The notes under the pieces: model-generated | What the model was told of the DNA's origin: nothing | The model's input: the letters and a program-made list of their open reading frames with translations, nothing else | Database searches by the model: none | NCBI GenBank assembly: GCA_964020085.1 | Contig: OZ026605.1 | Span: 9,616,060 to 9,680,059, forward strand | Reading direction: 5' to 3' | Source of the DNA: Micromussa lordhowensis | Taxonomy: Eukaryota > Cnidaria > Anthozoa > Scleractinia > Lobophylliidae | DNA length: 64,000 nucleotides | Shown: positions 50,974 through 61,055 of the stretch, in pieces | Numbering within the stretch: the stretch's first letter is position 1 | Layout: every line of letters begins with the position of its first letter | Program-made: the position numbers and the translations under genes

Positions 50974-53900
50974 CTAAGTCAGCTTAGTGCCTGTAGTGCT
51001 TTTCTTTGCCTCGAATGATTCACTTAAAGCAGAATCTCTCAAAACAAGTTGTTCCAACTGACAGAAGGGACTCTTAAGTGCCTCGCTAAACGTTTCAAGG
51101 CTGAAACGACTGATCAAGTTTCTTCCCAAGTTAAGATGACCCAGCTTGCAGTGTGGGCTTCTGAATGCATGCGGCAGGACAGCGATCCCTCCATCACCGA
51201 TTTCGTTTCCGTCCAACATCAAACTGTGAAGCTTGCAGTTATGGATCCTGAGTGCTGACAGTAATTGCGTTGCTCCTTCGTCACCGACATGGTTGCCATC
51301 GAGATCTAATCGCTCCAAACAGTTGCGCTTCCTGATTGCTGCTGCCAAACTCTTGCAGCCCTTGCTTTGAATTTTATTATGACTCAAATCAAGTTCTTGA
51401 AGATTGCAGTTTGGGCTACTCAAGCTCAGTGAAAGGTTCTCCACTCCCTCGTCCCCAATGACGTTGCAGCTTAGGTTTAGACTTTTCACCTTACATTCTG
51501 GAGAACTCAGCGCTTTTGCTATCTCCCCAACCCCGTCATTTGTGATGCTGTTGCCAGCGAGGCCTAAACATGCCATTTGATTTTGCGGAAAAGTTAACAC
51601 TTTTACACAATGGATGACTCCTTCGTCTTCCAATTTGCAGTGGTTCAGTTCAAGGCACTTTATCTTGCAACTTGGAACCATCAAGCAAGGTAATAGAGCC
51701 TCCACGCCAACTGCCTCAATAATATTTCCACTTAAATCAAGTTGCTCGAGGTTCTGTAAGGTATGAAATATGGAGATCAGTGAACGAAGGCCATCGATAC
51801 CAATGTTGTTCCACGCCAGCTTGACCGAAGTTTGTCGAATTGACTTTAAAAAAGGAACCCCATCGTCTCCAAGCTTGTTCCAGGAGAGATTTATCCTTGA
51901 GATTTTACACTTCTCTTTCCGGAGAACCGTGGAAAGTTGTGCAACTCCTTGACTGCAGATCTCATTGCAACTAAGGTTCAGCTCCTCCAAACATGTGTTA
52001 AACTCAAGTGCTGAAGCTAGCTTCAACACACCTGCGCTTGTGATGTCATTTTCAGCTACGTTTAGAATCTTCAGTCGACATTCCTTCTTCTTGAGAGCTT
52101 CGGTCAATTCCTCGAGTCCTTCATCTTCCAACAAGTTTCCCTTCATATTCAACTCCTCGGTTGGGCCTTTACCAGGAAGTAGCAACTTCTGGGTCAGCTG
52201 TCGAGTGCCCATGACACTGATCTTGTTATCTGATAAATCCACACGCCTGATGGACGCAAATGGGGAGGCACCAAGCACACGCGCGAGAGCAGAGCATTCA
52301 TCAACTCCAACGTCACAGCAAGGGAACTCAACAAAAGGGATTATCTTACTTGCTACTTTGCGTGCCAGTTTGTCATTTCTAACCTCTGCAACACACTTGA
52401 TCATTACAAGTTGCAGTTCCTTTAGCCTCCTTTTGCCGGACTGAAATACGCTGTCTAGTTCCGTGACAAGATGAATAGCTTCTCTCTTCTTCTTGTCGGA
52501 AGCCTTTGATTCGCCAAATAAAAGACCGCAGGCAAACTGAAGGACTTGGTCTCGCCTACTTGAATTATCTTCTTTAACTTGCTCGACCAAGCTTCCAAAC
52601 CTCTTTAGTGAAGGGTCCGAGACAACAAAGCAGGCTGCTAGAAATTCCTGAAGACAATCACTTCGGAAGGCGAAATGCTTCGTCACGCAATCCTTTGGCA
52701 TTGTAAGCGGCTTAAAGTAGATGGAAATCTCTTCCTGCGTTAAAATTGAACGAAGTTTTTCACCAGAAAAGGTCACCTTCTCTTCATCGACACTTTTCAT
52801 TGCGAGAAAGCAGACATTTGTGGGAATCCCAAGTAATGTGTGAAGAGGAACACAATGTGTTCTTGACTCTAATTCAGTGTGAATTGAAACTCGAGTGTCT
52901 GTCGCGGTTGTTCTCTGCGATGAGGTTGAAGTCCTTGTTGAGTTCTTCTGAGAACCGAGTAAAGGTAACAAGTGTGCAGTTTCATCAGAATTGTGCAATG
53001 AAGATGCTGACCGTCGCAACTGGATACTCATTTGCACAATCCCTTTGTAAAGTTCAGTGACAGTCTCTGGAATGTCCCCTCCTACTTCCAGTGAAGATGC
53101 TCTGTGAGAGTTACGCATCCACTGCATAAAGGAACACAAGTAGAAGCAATGCAATGGAACACAACATACGGAAAGCGTATTGTCTGTTAAACTCTCCACC
53201 AACGTGAATGTGGCTAACTCGTCTTTGTCACAACCGTCATTTGCAAAATGTCTCTCGACATACTCTTTGATTTCCCGTGGAGAAAATCCCATGATGTTTG
53301 TATGACCTCGAAAGCCGGAAACTTCTGGAGAGTTGCTGTGTGTTTGTCTGGAACACGTTAGAAGTGTAGCACCCTTCAGGATCTTTCCTGTTACAAGTTT
53401 CTTCAGCAAAACTGAGAAAGGCATTTTTTCTTCAAAACTGTTGGCAAAGTCGGTCTCTTGGCAATCAGAATGTGATCCGCTGACGTTGTCAACAACGATT
53501 AGAATCGTGTTGGGATTGTCTTTCACAAAATCCAGGAGTTCTTCTCCAGGGAGATCAGTCAAAGAAATTTGACTGCAGATTAATTCTTCGAGGGAAACAG
53601 TACAAATTGTGTCTTCTAGACTCGTGAAGTCCAGCCAAAGGACAATCTTGGTCGGGGTCAAAATTGTGCATTCTCCTTTCGCCCACCTTCTTACGATTTT
53701 CTGTGCAAAAGTAGTTTTCCCCATTCCTGCCTTTCCTGTTATCAAGATATTAGACATTTCATCACAGTTTTCCTTTTGAACAGACGAATTCCTCATAATT
53801 GAGTTTGGGCGTCTAGGTTCTGAAATAACTGGTCTTATGAAGATGTCATCTAGTTTCAAGGCCTTGATGTTGTCCAAGTAGGAGTGGTCGATATATTCCG

Positions 53901-54690
53901 TTTTCTCCAAGTAGAACTTCTTCATGTCATCAAAGTATATTGTTAATGCATTGACAGGATCCTGACGTATCTCGCTCAAGTGAAGGCTAAACAGGCTGAA
54001 CTGTCGGTCCGTTGGTATTAAACATTCACACCAACATCCGTTGTCGAGCTGTTCAGTTCGTTGAGCCTCGTCTCCAATGAAGACTGTTCTGCTTTTCGAC
54101 CTTATAAGGTGCATCATGTAAGCGAATTCCCCAAGGAAAAACAACGTAAGAACCACAAGTTCTAACAGCAGTGTGGTCTGCATGACAGATTTCTCCACAC
54201 GGAAATTGTCAGTACAAAAAACATTTTCTGTCCCATTCTGACTAAGAACACATTGCAGACGGGCAGGGAACGAACGATGGGCATAGAAAATATATATTAA
54301 AAGTGTCATAGCGTTGAAGAGAAGTTTTGCAAACAGATGTAAACAATATGCTGAATAGAGACCGAATAGTGGAGCTGTTTCCTTTCTCCTCCGGAACCGC
54401 CAGAGTCTAGGAACGATGTAAAGTGTGTACAGAAACGAAATCGCAAACAAACCGCCGCCATAAATTCTCGTCAAAGCTAACTGAACACTCAGTGAAGGGT
54501 TTTCAGGACACTGTATGCTCTTCTGTTCCACGGTGCCGTTACAAATAAAATTGTCATTTCTCGAATAAAGTATCTCCATTCCAATCAAGGTAGCCAAAAA
54601 AGACACAAGCCAAACACAGAGCTGGAGTTGGCCAAAGTATGTCTGGGACTTCCACACCAGTAACATAACTTCCTTGGCTTTGATTGCCAT
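50974..54690 (-). CDS. Four-pass membrane (connexin-like) NACHT-LRR receptor, single exon
   Basis: One uninterrupted frame of 1238 residues. The start chosen is the ATG at 54690 (context ACCATGG); the frame reads upstream only to a GTG preceded by an in-frame TAA. Residues 20-43, 72-94, 113-138 and 169-195 are hydrophobic and look like four membrane passes, with two short extracellular loops. Loop 1 has C50 and C61, loop 2 has C147 and C159, and each carries an NGT glycosylation sequon. Residues 319-327 are Walker A (GKAGMGKTT). The Walker B region is ILIVVDNVSG around D401. The NLR blocks GFSPREIKEYVERHF (468-482) and LQEFLAACFV (about 680-689) follow. About 798-1223 are ribonuclease-inhibitor-type LRRs (LNLSCNEICSQGV, LDLSHNKIQSKG). 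It is probably a membrane-anchored innate sensor; the ligand is unknown. The membrane domain resembles connexins in landmark spacing (see findings). LRRC8/pannexin-like ancestry or convergence are alternatives. Confidence 0.88.
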   Translation of the reverse strand: MAIKAKEVMLLVWKSQTYFGQLQLCVWLVSFLATLIGMEILYSRNDNFICNGTVEQKSIQCPENPSLSVQLALTRIYGGGLFAISFLYTLYIVPRLWRFRRRKETAPLFGLYSAYCLHLFAKLLFNAMTLLIYIFYAHRSFPARLQCVLSQNGTENVFCTDNFRVEKSVMQTTLLLELVVLTLFFLGEFAYMMHLIRSKSRTVFIGDEAQRTEQLDNGCWCECLIPTDRQFSLFSLHLSEIRQDPVNALTIYFDDMKKFYLEKTEYIDHSYLDNIKALKLDDIFIRPVISEPRRPNSIMRNSSVQKENCDEMSNILITGKAGMGKTTFAQKIVRRWAKGECTILTPTKIVLWLDFTSLEDTICTVSLEELICSQISLTDLPGEELLDFVKDNPNTILIVVDNVSGSHSDCQETDFANSFEEKMPFSVLLKKLVTGKILKGATLLTCSRQTHSNSPEVSGFRGHTNIMGFSPREIKEYVERHFANDGCDKDELATFTLVESLTDNTLSVCCVPLHCFYLCSFMQWMRNSHRASSLEVGGDIPETVTELYKGIVQMSIQLRRSASSLHNSDETAHLLPLLGSQKNSTRTSTSSQRTTATDTRVSIHTELESRTHCVPLHTLLGIPTNVCFLAMKSVDEEKVTFSGEKLRSILTQEEISIYFKPLTMPKDCVTKHFAFRSDCLQEFLAACFVVSDPSLKRFGSLVEQVKEDNSSRRDQVLQFACGLLFGESKASDKKKREAIHLVTELDSVFQSGKRRLKELQLVMIKCVAEVRNDKLARKVASKIIPFVEFPCCDVGVDECSALARVLGASPFASIRRVDLSDNKISVMGTRQLTQKLLLPGKGPTEELNMKGNLLEDEGLEELTEALKKKECRLKILNVAENDITSAGVLKLASALEFNTCLEELNLSCNEICSQGVAQLSTVLRKEKCKISRINLSWNKLGDDGVPFLKSIRQTSVKLAWNNIGIDGLRSLISIFHTLQNLEQLDLSGNIIEAVGVEALLPCLMVPSCKIKCLELNHCKLEDEGVIHCVKVLTFPQNQMACLGLAGNSITNDGVGEIAKALSSPECKVKSLNLSCNVIGDEGVENLSLSLSSPNCNLQELDLSHNKIQSKGCKSLAAAIRKRNCLERLDLDGNHVGDEGATQLLSALRIHNCKLHSLMLDGNEIGDGGIAVLPHAFRSPHCKLGHLNLGRNLISRFSLETFSEALKSPFCQLEQLVLRDSALSESFEAKKSTTGTKLT
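54120..54640 (-). other. Connexin-like four-transmembrane N-terminal domain of the NACHT-LRR gene
   Basis: This segment encodes roughly residues 18-190. Connexin landmarks that can be lined up by eye are: a Gly before the first membrane pass (G20, Cx26 G21); ME then about ten residues then FICN (connexin VES...DFECN); C50 and C61, eleven apart as for the outer cysteines of CX6CX3C, with the middle one replaced by K57; C147 and C159 spaced as CX5-X-X5C, with G153 in the middle; EK seven and eight residues after C159 (connexin SRPTEK); and a Glu 21 residues after that Lys (LGEF against LAEL). The cytoplasmic loop is short, about 20 residues. Middle cysteines are absent in both loops. Confidence 0.6.
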
Positions 54691-54725
54691 GGTGACACTT
54701 GTGTTAGGCACTTAAAAAAAATAAT
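54691..54725 (-). promoter_or_regulatory. Possible 5' UTR splice acceptor just upstream of the NACHT-LRR start
   Basis: Read on the minus strand, the bases before the start are attattttttttaag followed by tgcctaac, a short pyrimidine tract ending in AAG. This could be an acceptor that joins a remote 5' UTR exon about 20 bases before the ATG. If it is not used, the transcript simply starts upstream. No TATA box or other promoter was recognised. Confidence 0.25.
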
Positions 54726-57700
54726 GACCAACATTCTGGTGAACTTCGAAATTATTAATTTCTCATAACTTAAAGAGGTCTAGAGTTAAGCGAAAGAAGG
54801 GATGGATGAACTAAATTGCAAAATTTTGAAGGGAACCTAAGTGATATCTGTGAGGTTGACAGAGATTCAACCCACCAGACAGATTTCCTCTCTGACCCAA
54901 TTTGAGAAAGAGATCTCCCCGGCAGAATGTTCCATTAAACTTAAGTTTATTTCCGTTTATATTAAAGAAAGCATAATAAAAATGTCTCTAAATACTCTGT
55001 CCGTTATAAAATCATGGTGTCATCAACGACAACTTTCACGGGCGCAAGAAAAGAAGAAAGTAAAAACTTCGCGTGACCTAGACGTTATCTATCTAACCGG
55101 AAAGAAAGATGCCAGTTTTTTTTTTATTTGCCACGGGCCGTGCATGTGAGCATGAACGAATGCGTAAACCTTCCTTAGATTCTAATATGAACAGTTCGTC
55201 ATTTCGGTAAGTTTGATTAATTTCTCCGACATAATTGTAATGTGTTGAGTGCTGACTTACCAAGGTTGTGATTTCAATTCCTGGTGGTATCAGTGGGGTC
55301 GTCTTCGGCCTGTCGACTGCGAAAAGCTGCAGTACACAATCCGCTACTTTAGAGTTACTTTAAAATCAACATGTAAAAGAAACTGTTAAAAACGCCAACT
55401 GTTAAGCTTGAACAAGGCAACAACTCCTTTAGCAAGTTCATTAACGAGACTTTTCCGCTTGCCGTTGAAGCAGAATTTTGAAGATTTTCATATCTTGATT
55501 TTAGTCCACCGACGCGACGTAATACAATACCCTGGATCAGAACTGGTGAAACATTGTCCAGTCGAGAAGGATCAAGTTCTCACTGTAAACGCAAAAAGCT
55601 TTCAAGTGCTGTTTCCTTGTCTCCGCCTACTCAGCGCTGATCCTATCCGAGTGCTCTTGTAGGCCACATGTGGTTTGGTTACTGACAGCTGACAAAAATA
55701 GCAACTGACAAATATCAGATCAAAATAACTAACAAGGCCCTGTTTAGTTTAATTGCATTTTATGTTGGATTAATAAAATTTGACGTCTTTTGATAATAAA
55801 ATTTGACGTCTTATCCTATAGGTCGCACCCGGGTCGCACTTGGCAAATTTTTGCCAAAATTTGTTTATTTTGCGGCCAAAATCTGTCCTCGGGGGACATT
55901 GCGAAGTGCGACCCCAACTTCGAAAATCGGCAAAAACATCGAAGACACCGTAGTGCTTGGGTGGGGCAGGCAGATTTGAGAAAACTCTAGCTGAACAATA
56001 GGAATCACAGCAGTAACTATTAACACTTGTCAGTGAATGAAAATTTAACAGGACATATTGGGATAAAATCTAAAAAGCACGCGATATTGCGATATTGCAA
56101 TCCGTCGCAGTTCCCCACTTTTTTGATGGCCCAATTCTTAAATACGAGTTTCCACGACCCAGGTGATAGAGTCCTAACGCAGTGGATCTCTAAAAAGCGA
56201 TTGTTGTCGTTCTAAACGGTGGCCCAACTTGTTCAAAATGCGGTTAAAAGCCGAATGTCTTGTCACACGAAGCTGCTGACGACAAAATTCTTGGGGTATC
56301 GCTGGATCGTAGCACTGAAGATCGAACCAGGACTCTACTCAGTGATCAAGGAACTGACCAGGCACATTCCTCGCTGACGTCGATATCTTGCTTTCATTAT
56401 AGCGGAAGTCAAAAGAGTTAGACATTCGTTAGCCCATCTTCCATACACCATACGAAAGACAAAAAATGCTGTTTAACTGAATGAAAAGCAGAAGTATCAC
56501 TGTGATAGTTATCAGCAATGTTGCAACGGGACGCATTTTTTGTCGGTTTTTTTCTCGGGAGTTTAAGCTCCTGTTTTCCGACAACATGTGAATAAAGATC
56601 GATAAACGTATATCTGGTCTACTTCAGTTGTCATCACTGACGCTTTTCTACCCCAGTGCGACCCTACTAAGTTTGACGCAATTTTTGCTTTCCGGTTGCG
56701 GTTTTAAGTTTTCTAAATATTTCTTATTTTGTCGTAAAAATGCACCGATCTTGAATCACCTGGACCAAAATTTCTTGCAGTAGTAGGAGTTGACGAAAAA
56801 GATTCAAGCGCTTCGATGTTACTAGCATCCTCCATTTTAGAAAATTTCTCCTTTAGCGCTTTAAGTAGTATGGAATACGTTTTTCGAATGGGAAATCACA
56901 GAACTGGAGTTGTTTCTGGCACAAAACTGAGTGCTGTTTCAAGGGAACAGCGAAGAAAACACAGCCATTAGCCAAAAAATCTACGAATATTTCTAAATAT
57001 CCTTAATTTTTCTAAACATCTGGGAAACTTCTGAATGTCCCAAAATATATCCGGATACTTGTGGAAATTCCTAAGAAAGAACCAGTCATAGCAAATCTAT
57101 TTTTAGGTAGGTTGATTTCCCTGACTTGGCCACGAGCCGGGACCACAAGGCCTGAGAGCTGAGGATAGTACTGATGTAATTGCTTCATTAGTGTTAAGCA
57201 TGCACGTGCAGTGGATTCTAAAAAGGTAAGGCTCCTCGTTGTCACAACGTTTGTTATTCCGATCGTTATTGATACTGAAACTGCTAGCTTGGTAACGTGT
57301 CCAGGGTGTGTTAAGAAGCTATCTCTTCATGTTTGTGCAGAAGTATTACATCAACAGGCTTGCACAGCAAAAAATTCATTTATTGAAGCTGCTGTTATCT
57401 TACAGTTATGACAAGGTTAATAAACTAGATATCAAACAACAAAGCTAACGAGCCCTCTCCGATATCCCAGCTCTCTGACACCACAATGCGGAAACACGCA
57501 GCATATCGCTGACGGCAGCGCAAAGCCCGGCCAATGATAATAAAATTGTCTAGTCGGGTCTTCTTGTAAAATATGTACAGTTTGACACAACGTTTTAAAA
57601 AGTTATCGACTATTTCACTACTTTTTCGCCACTATGGCTTTGGTCCCACTTGCATAATAAGAAAATCAGATTCATAAAAATCAAATTTTAAAAGCTATGA

Positions 57701-58202
57701 ACGGCCATGCAATAGTTAACTTTTTATTTCGAATTGCTTCTAATGAGAGAAAACGTTTTTTTTTTCACTGCACGTTCGCCTGCCTCATTATTATGAAACA
57801 GAGGCGAAAGACTTATGACGTACCGAAGGCATTATTTTTTTGTGCTGTTGTTAGGAAAAAACCAATATGACAGACATAACACACTTCATTGGCCCCTTGG
57901 TGAGTTTTGTTTTCCCGAGAATCTCGATGTTTAGACGCAGTCGAGGAAAACATCAAAATTCGAGCGAAAAAACTGTTTCCCAAGGGACCAGAAATAATGT
58001 CTTTTGTTATATAGCTGAAGTTCAGTGTAAAGTAATAAGGCAAGGAAAAGTCAAAGGAAGAGGAACAATTGCTTAATTGTTGCCCGTCGGGCGACATTTA
58101 GATTTAGCCACTGCCACGTGACCATAAACTAGGTATACCTATCGATAGAGTGCCAACGAGCGAATAATTTTTTGACAGCACGCGTTAGATTGGACTAAAC
58201 TC

Positions 58203-58353
58203 CAGGCCCCAGTTGTTCGAAGGGTGGATAACGCTATCCACCCGATAAATCACTATCCGATGGAAAAGTGTTAAGAAAACAAACCACGCTATCCGCTGGA
58301 TAGTGATTTATCCGGTGGATAGTGCTATCCACCTTTCGAACAACCCAGGCCTG
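58203..58353. mobile_element. TTGTTCGAA-family MITE, copy 2, 151 bp
   Basis: CAGGCCCCAGTTGTTCGAAG and its inverted partner (CAGGCCTGGGTTGTTCGAAA read inward) enclose GGATAACGCTATCCACCCGA, AACAAACCACGCTATCCGCT and mirrored segments. It is nearly identical in layout to 7245-7392. Confidence 0.8.
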
Positions 58354-59721
58354 ATTTATATCTAACGCTACTGTTCCCCTCCAACTTCTATCAAAGATTG
58401 CGTGACGAGTTCACACAAAGTGTAGAAGACTAAGAGAAAGCTCAGCAGTATAACAAGGAATTTTTACAGAGTGGGACCATAATTATCATATCAATGAAAC
58501 TTGGGTTATTAAATAATGTCATATAGCTGTATAAAAATAAATAAATTATATATTGATGAGATATGAAGCGCATTTTTTGTTGCCAACGTTTACTATTTAC
58601 ACTTCCGCCGATTGAAGAAGCACATCTTATCCTCAATTCGAAACGAACGAAACTTAAGTTGGCAGGAAACAATAAAATTACTTTCAATATGCAACGAAAA
58701 GTTCAGAAAATATCCACTGATGTCTTCATTTTGGGTCTGTAATAGGAATGGTCTGTCGACAGGTTCTCTATTTTGTCTTGACTTCGTGGAGATCGCAAGC
58801 TTAGCAAAATATTGACCCAGTGTGTAGAATACGAACGAGAAAAAAACGCAACGGGGTGGGGCTGGGAAGGACATAGAAGAAAAATAACTCTTTGCAAAAA
58901 AAAATAAACGTTTGTGGACAAACTGTAATGGGTAGCGCCGCTGTAATAACGAAACGTGCACACCGCATAATTAGAACGCACATGGGTGCATAATTCAGCA
59001 CCAGAATTCTTGTATAAATCTTTCCTATCTGGCAGATCTGGCTTGCTTTTACCATCACTAACTTTCTTAGGTCCTTCAGATTTTCTTATATTTTGACTTG
59101 TATTGGTTCAAGGTACTGCAAGAAGTTCCTAACAATGTTTACTGAGCTTATTTCCCACCCCTTAGTAGTATTTTCTTAGTTTTGTTGTTGTCAGCAGCCT
59201 CTGGCGCGAGCTCTTAATTCTAACCCTATCCTGGGTCGCCTGAACTAAAATAAAGGGTTCCCAACGAAACTTGACTGCTGATTAAAATTGAAGATACTCA
59301 AGATTTACGTTTTTAAAGTGTATTTACTGGCTGAGCGAAATGATTTAGCAAAACACCCACGTTACCAATTGAAGCTCAAATTCGTCTTTCGTTCAAACAG
59401 TAAAAGCGGACGGAGTGAAATATGATGAACCAAACATCTTTCTTTTCCCAAATCTATGCAAGTACCGCATGATTTTAATGTAACCTTTAATCAAGTGCTT
59501 GTGATTAATAAAAAATATTTTGTTTTTACTCTGGCTAGGGGTAATCATTAGATTATGTGTAAATCATTAATGAAATTAAGAGTTAATTATTTAATACTGA
59601 ATTAATTATAATTAATTATGAGTAGGTACTTTACTCATTTAAAAGAAAATATGAATCAATTCATCACCGTTCAATATCGCTCAGCGGTCCATTACATTCC
59701 ACATAGGGACGATGAAAGCGC

Positions 59722-59745
59722 AAGGTGGGGTGGGGGGGGGGGGGT
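59722..59745 (+). repeat. G-rich tract
   Basis: GGTGGGGT followed by an unbroken run of about 14 G. A similar run of 17 or so G lies at 14746-14762, and GGGGGGGGGGTAGGGGGTAGG near 30648 is another. Such runs can form G-quadruplexes or mark sequence-length uncertainty. Confidence 0.6.
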
Positions 59746-60539
59746 GAAGCATAAGTTTTACCCTTCATCCGCACTTGATGCTACCAAAAATAGTTATTGT
59801 AGCTATTATAGCTAGCTATTGTAGCTATTATGTCAATTCAAATGGGGGATAAAAATTGTTGTAGAACTGTACATTGTGTCGCTTGCCCAGACAAGATCCG
59901 ACTGATCCTATAGCTGCGCCAGAGGTTCTAAAATGTTTGTAACACCGCTATTAAAAAAGGTTTTCTAGAGGGAATTTCTTTGATATGATGAAGACCAATA
60001 TTCTTCATCGTTTGATACAGTTGTGTCAACTAAACTGCCAGGTCGCATGGCTGTCAACGCATTTGAGTGGTCCTAACTAAAATTCGACGTATGCGAATAC
60101 TTCCAGGGACAAATAATCCACTCAAACATCGTCAACTAAAACACAGGCGTCACTTTGTATTGGTCATATTCCCCCTTTTTCGTTCTTTAAAATCGCCATT
60201 TCTCTATATAGGACTTTTAAGTCGGGCATAATAATAATTTCCAATAACTACATTGAAGCGACACGTACACTTCCGAAATTCAGATAACGAAACTATTTAC
60301 CAGGTATCCGCTTTGATCAAAGTGTTGTCCCTCGCTGCAGTCGAAAATGCCGCAGAAAACAGCGCTTATTACACGCATGGCTACATCGTCCAGCGTGTTG
60401 AAATTCTCGTCATACCAATCAAAGCATGCCGGGGGTTCTAATAGAATATCTCCTTACTGTAACCAAGAAATGATCACCTTCTCTTGCTGTAACACACTGC
60501 AGAGCATGGTAACGATCTTGTAAAATGTACGTTTACTTT

Positions 60540-60751
60540 GCAATGTTCTCTAGTGATTGTTTATTTCACTATGTTGGGTTCTGACGCACTGATGTAGCTT
60601 CGTAAGCCTCTTGGTAATATTCAAAACTCGTCTCTAACAGTTCCTTCTGACTAGTACATTTTTAATAATGTACCGCGTTGACGTAACTTGAAGCAAACAG
60701 GTGCCTGTCACGGAGACTCTTGGATATGGTTACATCGCCATAGCAACGTGA
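60540..60751 (-). other. Kv1-like gene 3' UTR with candidate poly(A) signal
   Basis: Downstream of the stop codon on the minus strand there is no open frame. AATAAA (tttatt on the plus strand at 60560-60565) lies about 190 bases past the stop, a plausible polyadenylation signal. Confidence 0.4.
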
Positions 60752-61055
60752 TCAAACTGGCGTCTCAGTTTTAACTCGAACCTCTTCCAGTCCAAACGAG
60801 TTGGGCGTACTGACAGTCATTTGCCCTGAGGGGCTGGTGATGGGTCCGTTGAAGACGTCGTCGTCATTTTGCTCTCTGCCGCACTCGCCATTTTCAGCCA
60901 TTTCCAGAGCTTGGTTAAGTTCCTCTCGCTTGTAAAAGTAGTTGAAATTTGAGACAATAACGGGCACTGGAAGAGCGATAGTTAAAACACCTGAAATGGC
61001 GCAGATTGAGCCCACAATTTTACCTCCAAAAGTCAGCGGTGTCATGTCCCCGTAT
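60752..61055 (-). CDS. Shaker-type (Kv1) voltage-gated potassium channel, last coding exon
   Basis: On the minus strand the exon starts after ttggatag at 61056 in phase 2 and runs 100 residues to TGA at 60752-60754. It begins (G)[15 protein letters not shown], the end of the selectivity filter. It continues through S6 ([20 protein letters not shown], with the PVP hinge) to NYFYKREE, all diagnostic of the Kv1 subfamily. The tail is acidic and variable and ends ETPV, a class I PDZ-binding motif like the ETDV of Shaker/Kv1 channels. The T1 domain, S1-S5 and the pore helix are on exons beyond 61056; I found none up to 64000, so the previous intron is probably longer than 2.9 kb. Kv1 channels repolarise excitable cells. 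The exact Kv1 member cannot be assigned, because cnidarians have expanded this family independently. Confidence 0.92.

Larger units (their letters stand above)
54726..60539. other. Intergenic region between the NACHT-LRR and Kv1-like genes
   Basis: No coding frame with recognisable domains on either strand. Seen here: a 22-base direct tandem repeat (TTGATAATAAAATTTGACGT) at 55767-55811, a MITE at 58203-58353 and a G-tract near 59727-59743. It must contain the NACHT-LRR promoter, but no motif supports a position. Confidence 0.5.

Noticed and set aside
51965..52444. 159-residue plus-strand frame
   Set aside because: It is the complement of the LRR-coding strand of the NACHT-LRR gene, an antisense shadow with no domain of its own.
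54841..55149. 102-residue plus-strand frame upstream of the NACHT-LRR gene
   Set aside because: No recognisable motif, AT-rich codons, and no splice or promoter support. Its length is within chance for this region.
58593..58961. 122-residue minus-strand frame in the intergenic region before the Kv1-like gene
   Set aside because: It overlaps four other random frames, is Phe/Ser-rich from AT-rich sequence and has no domain.
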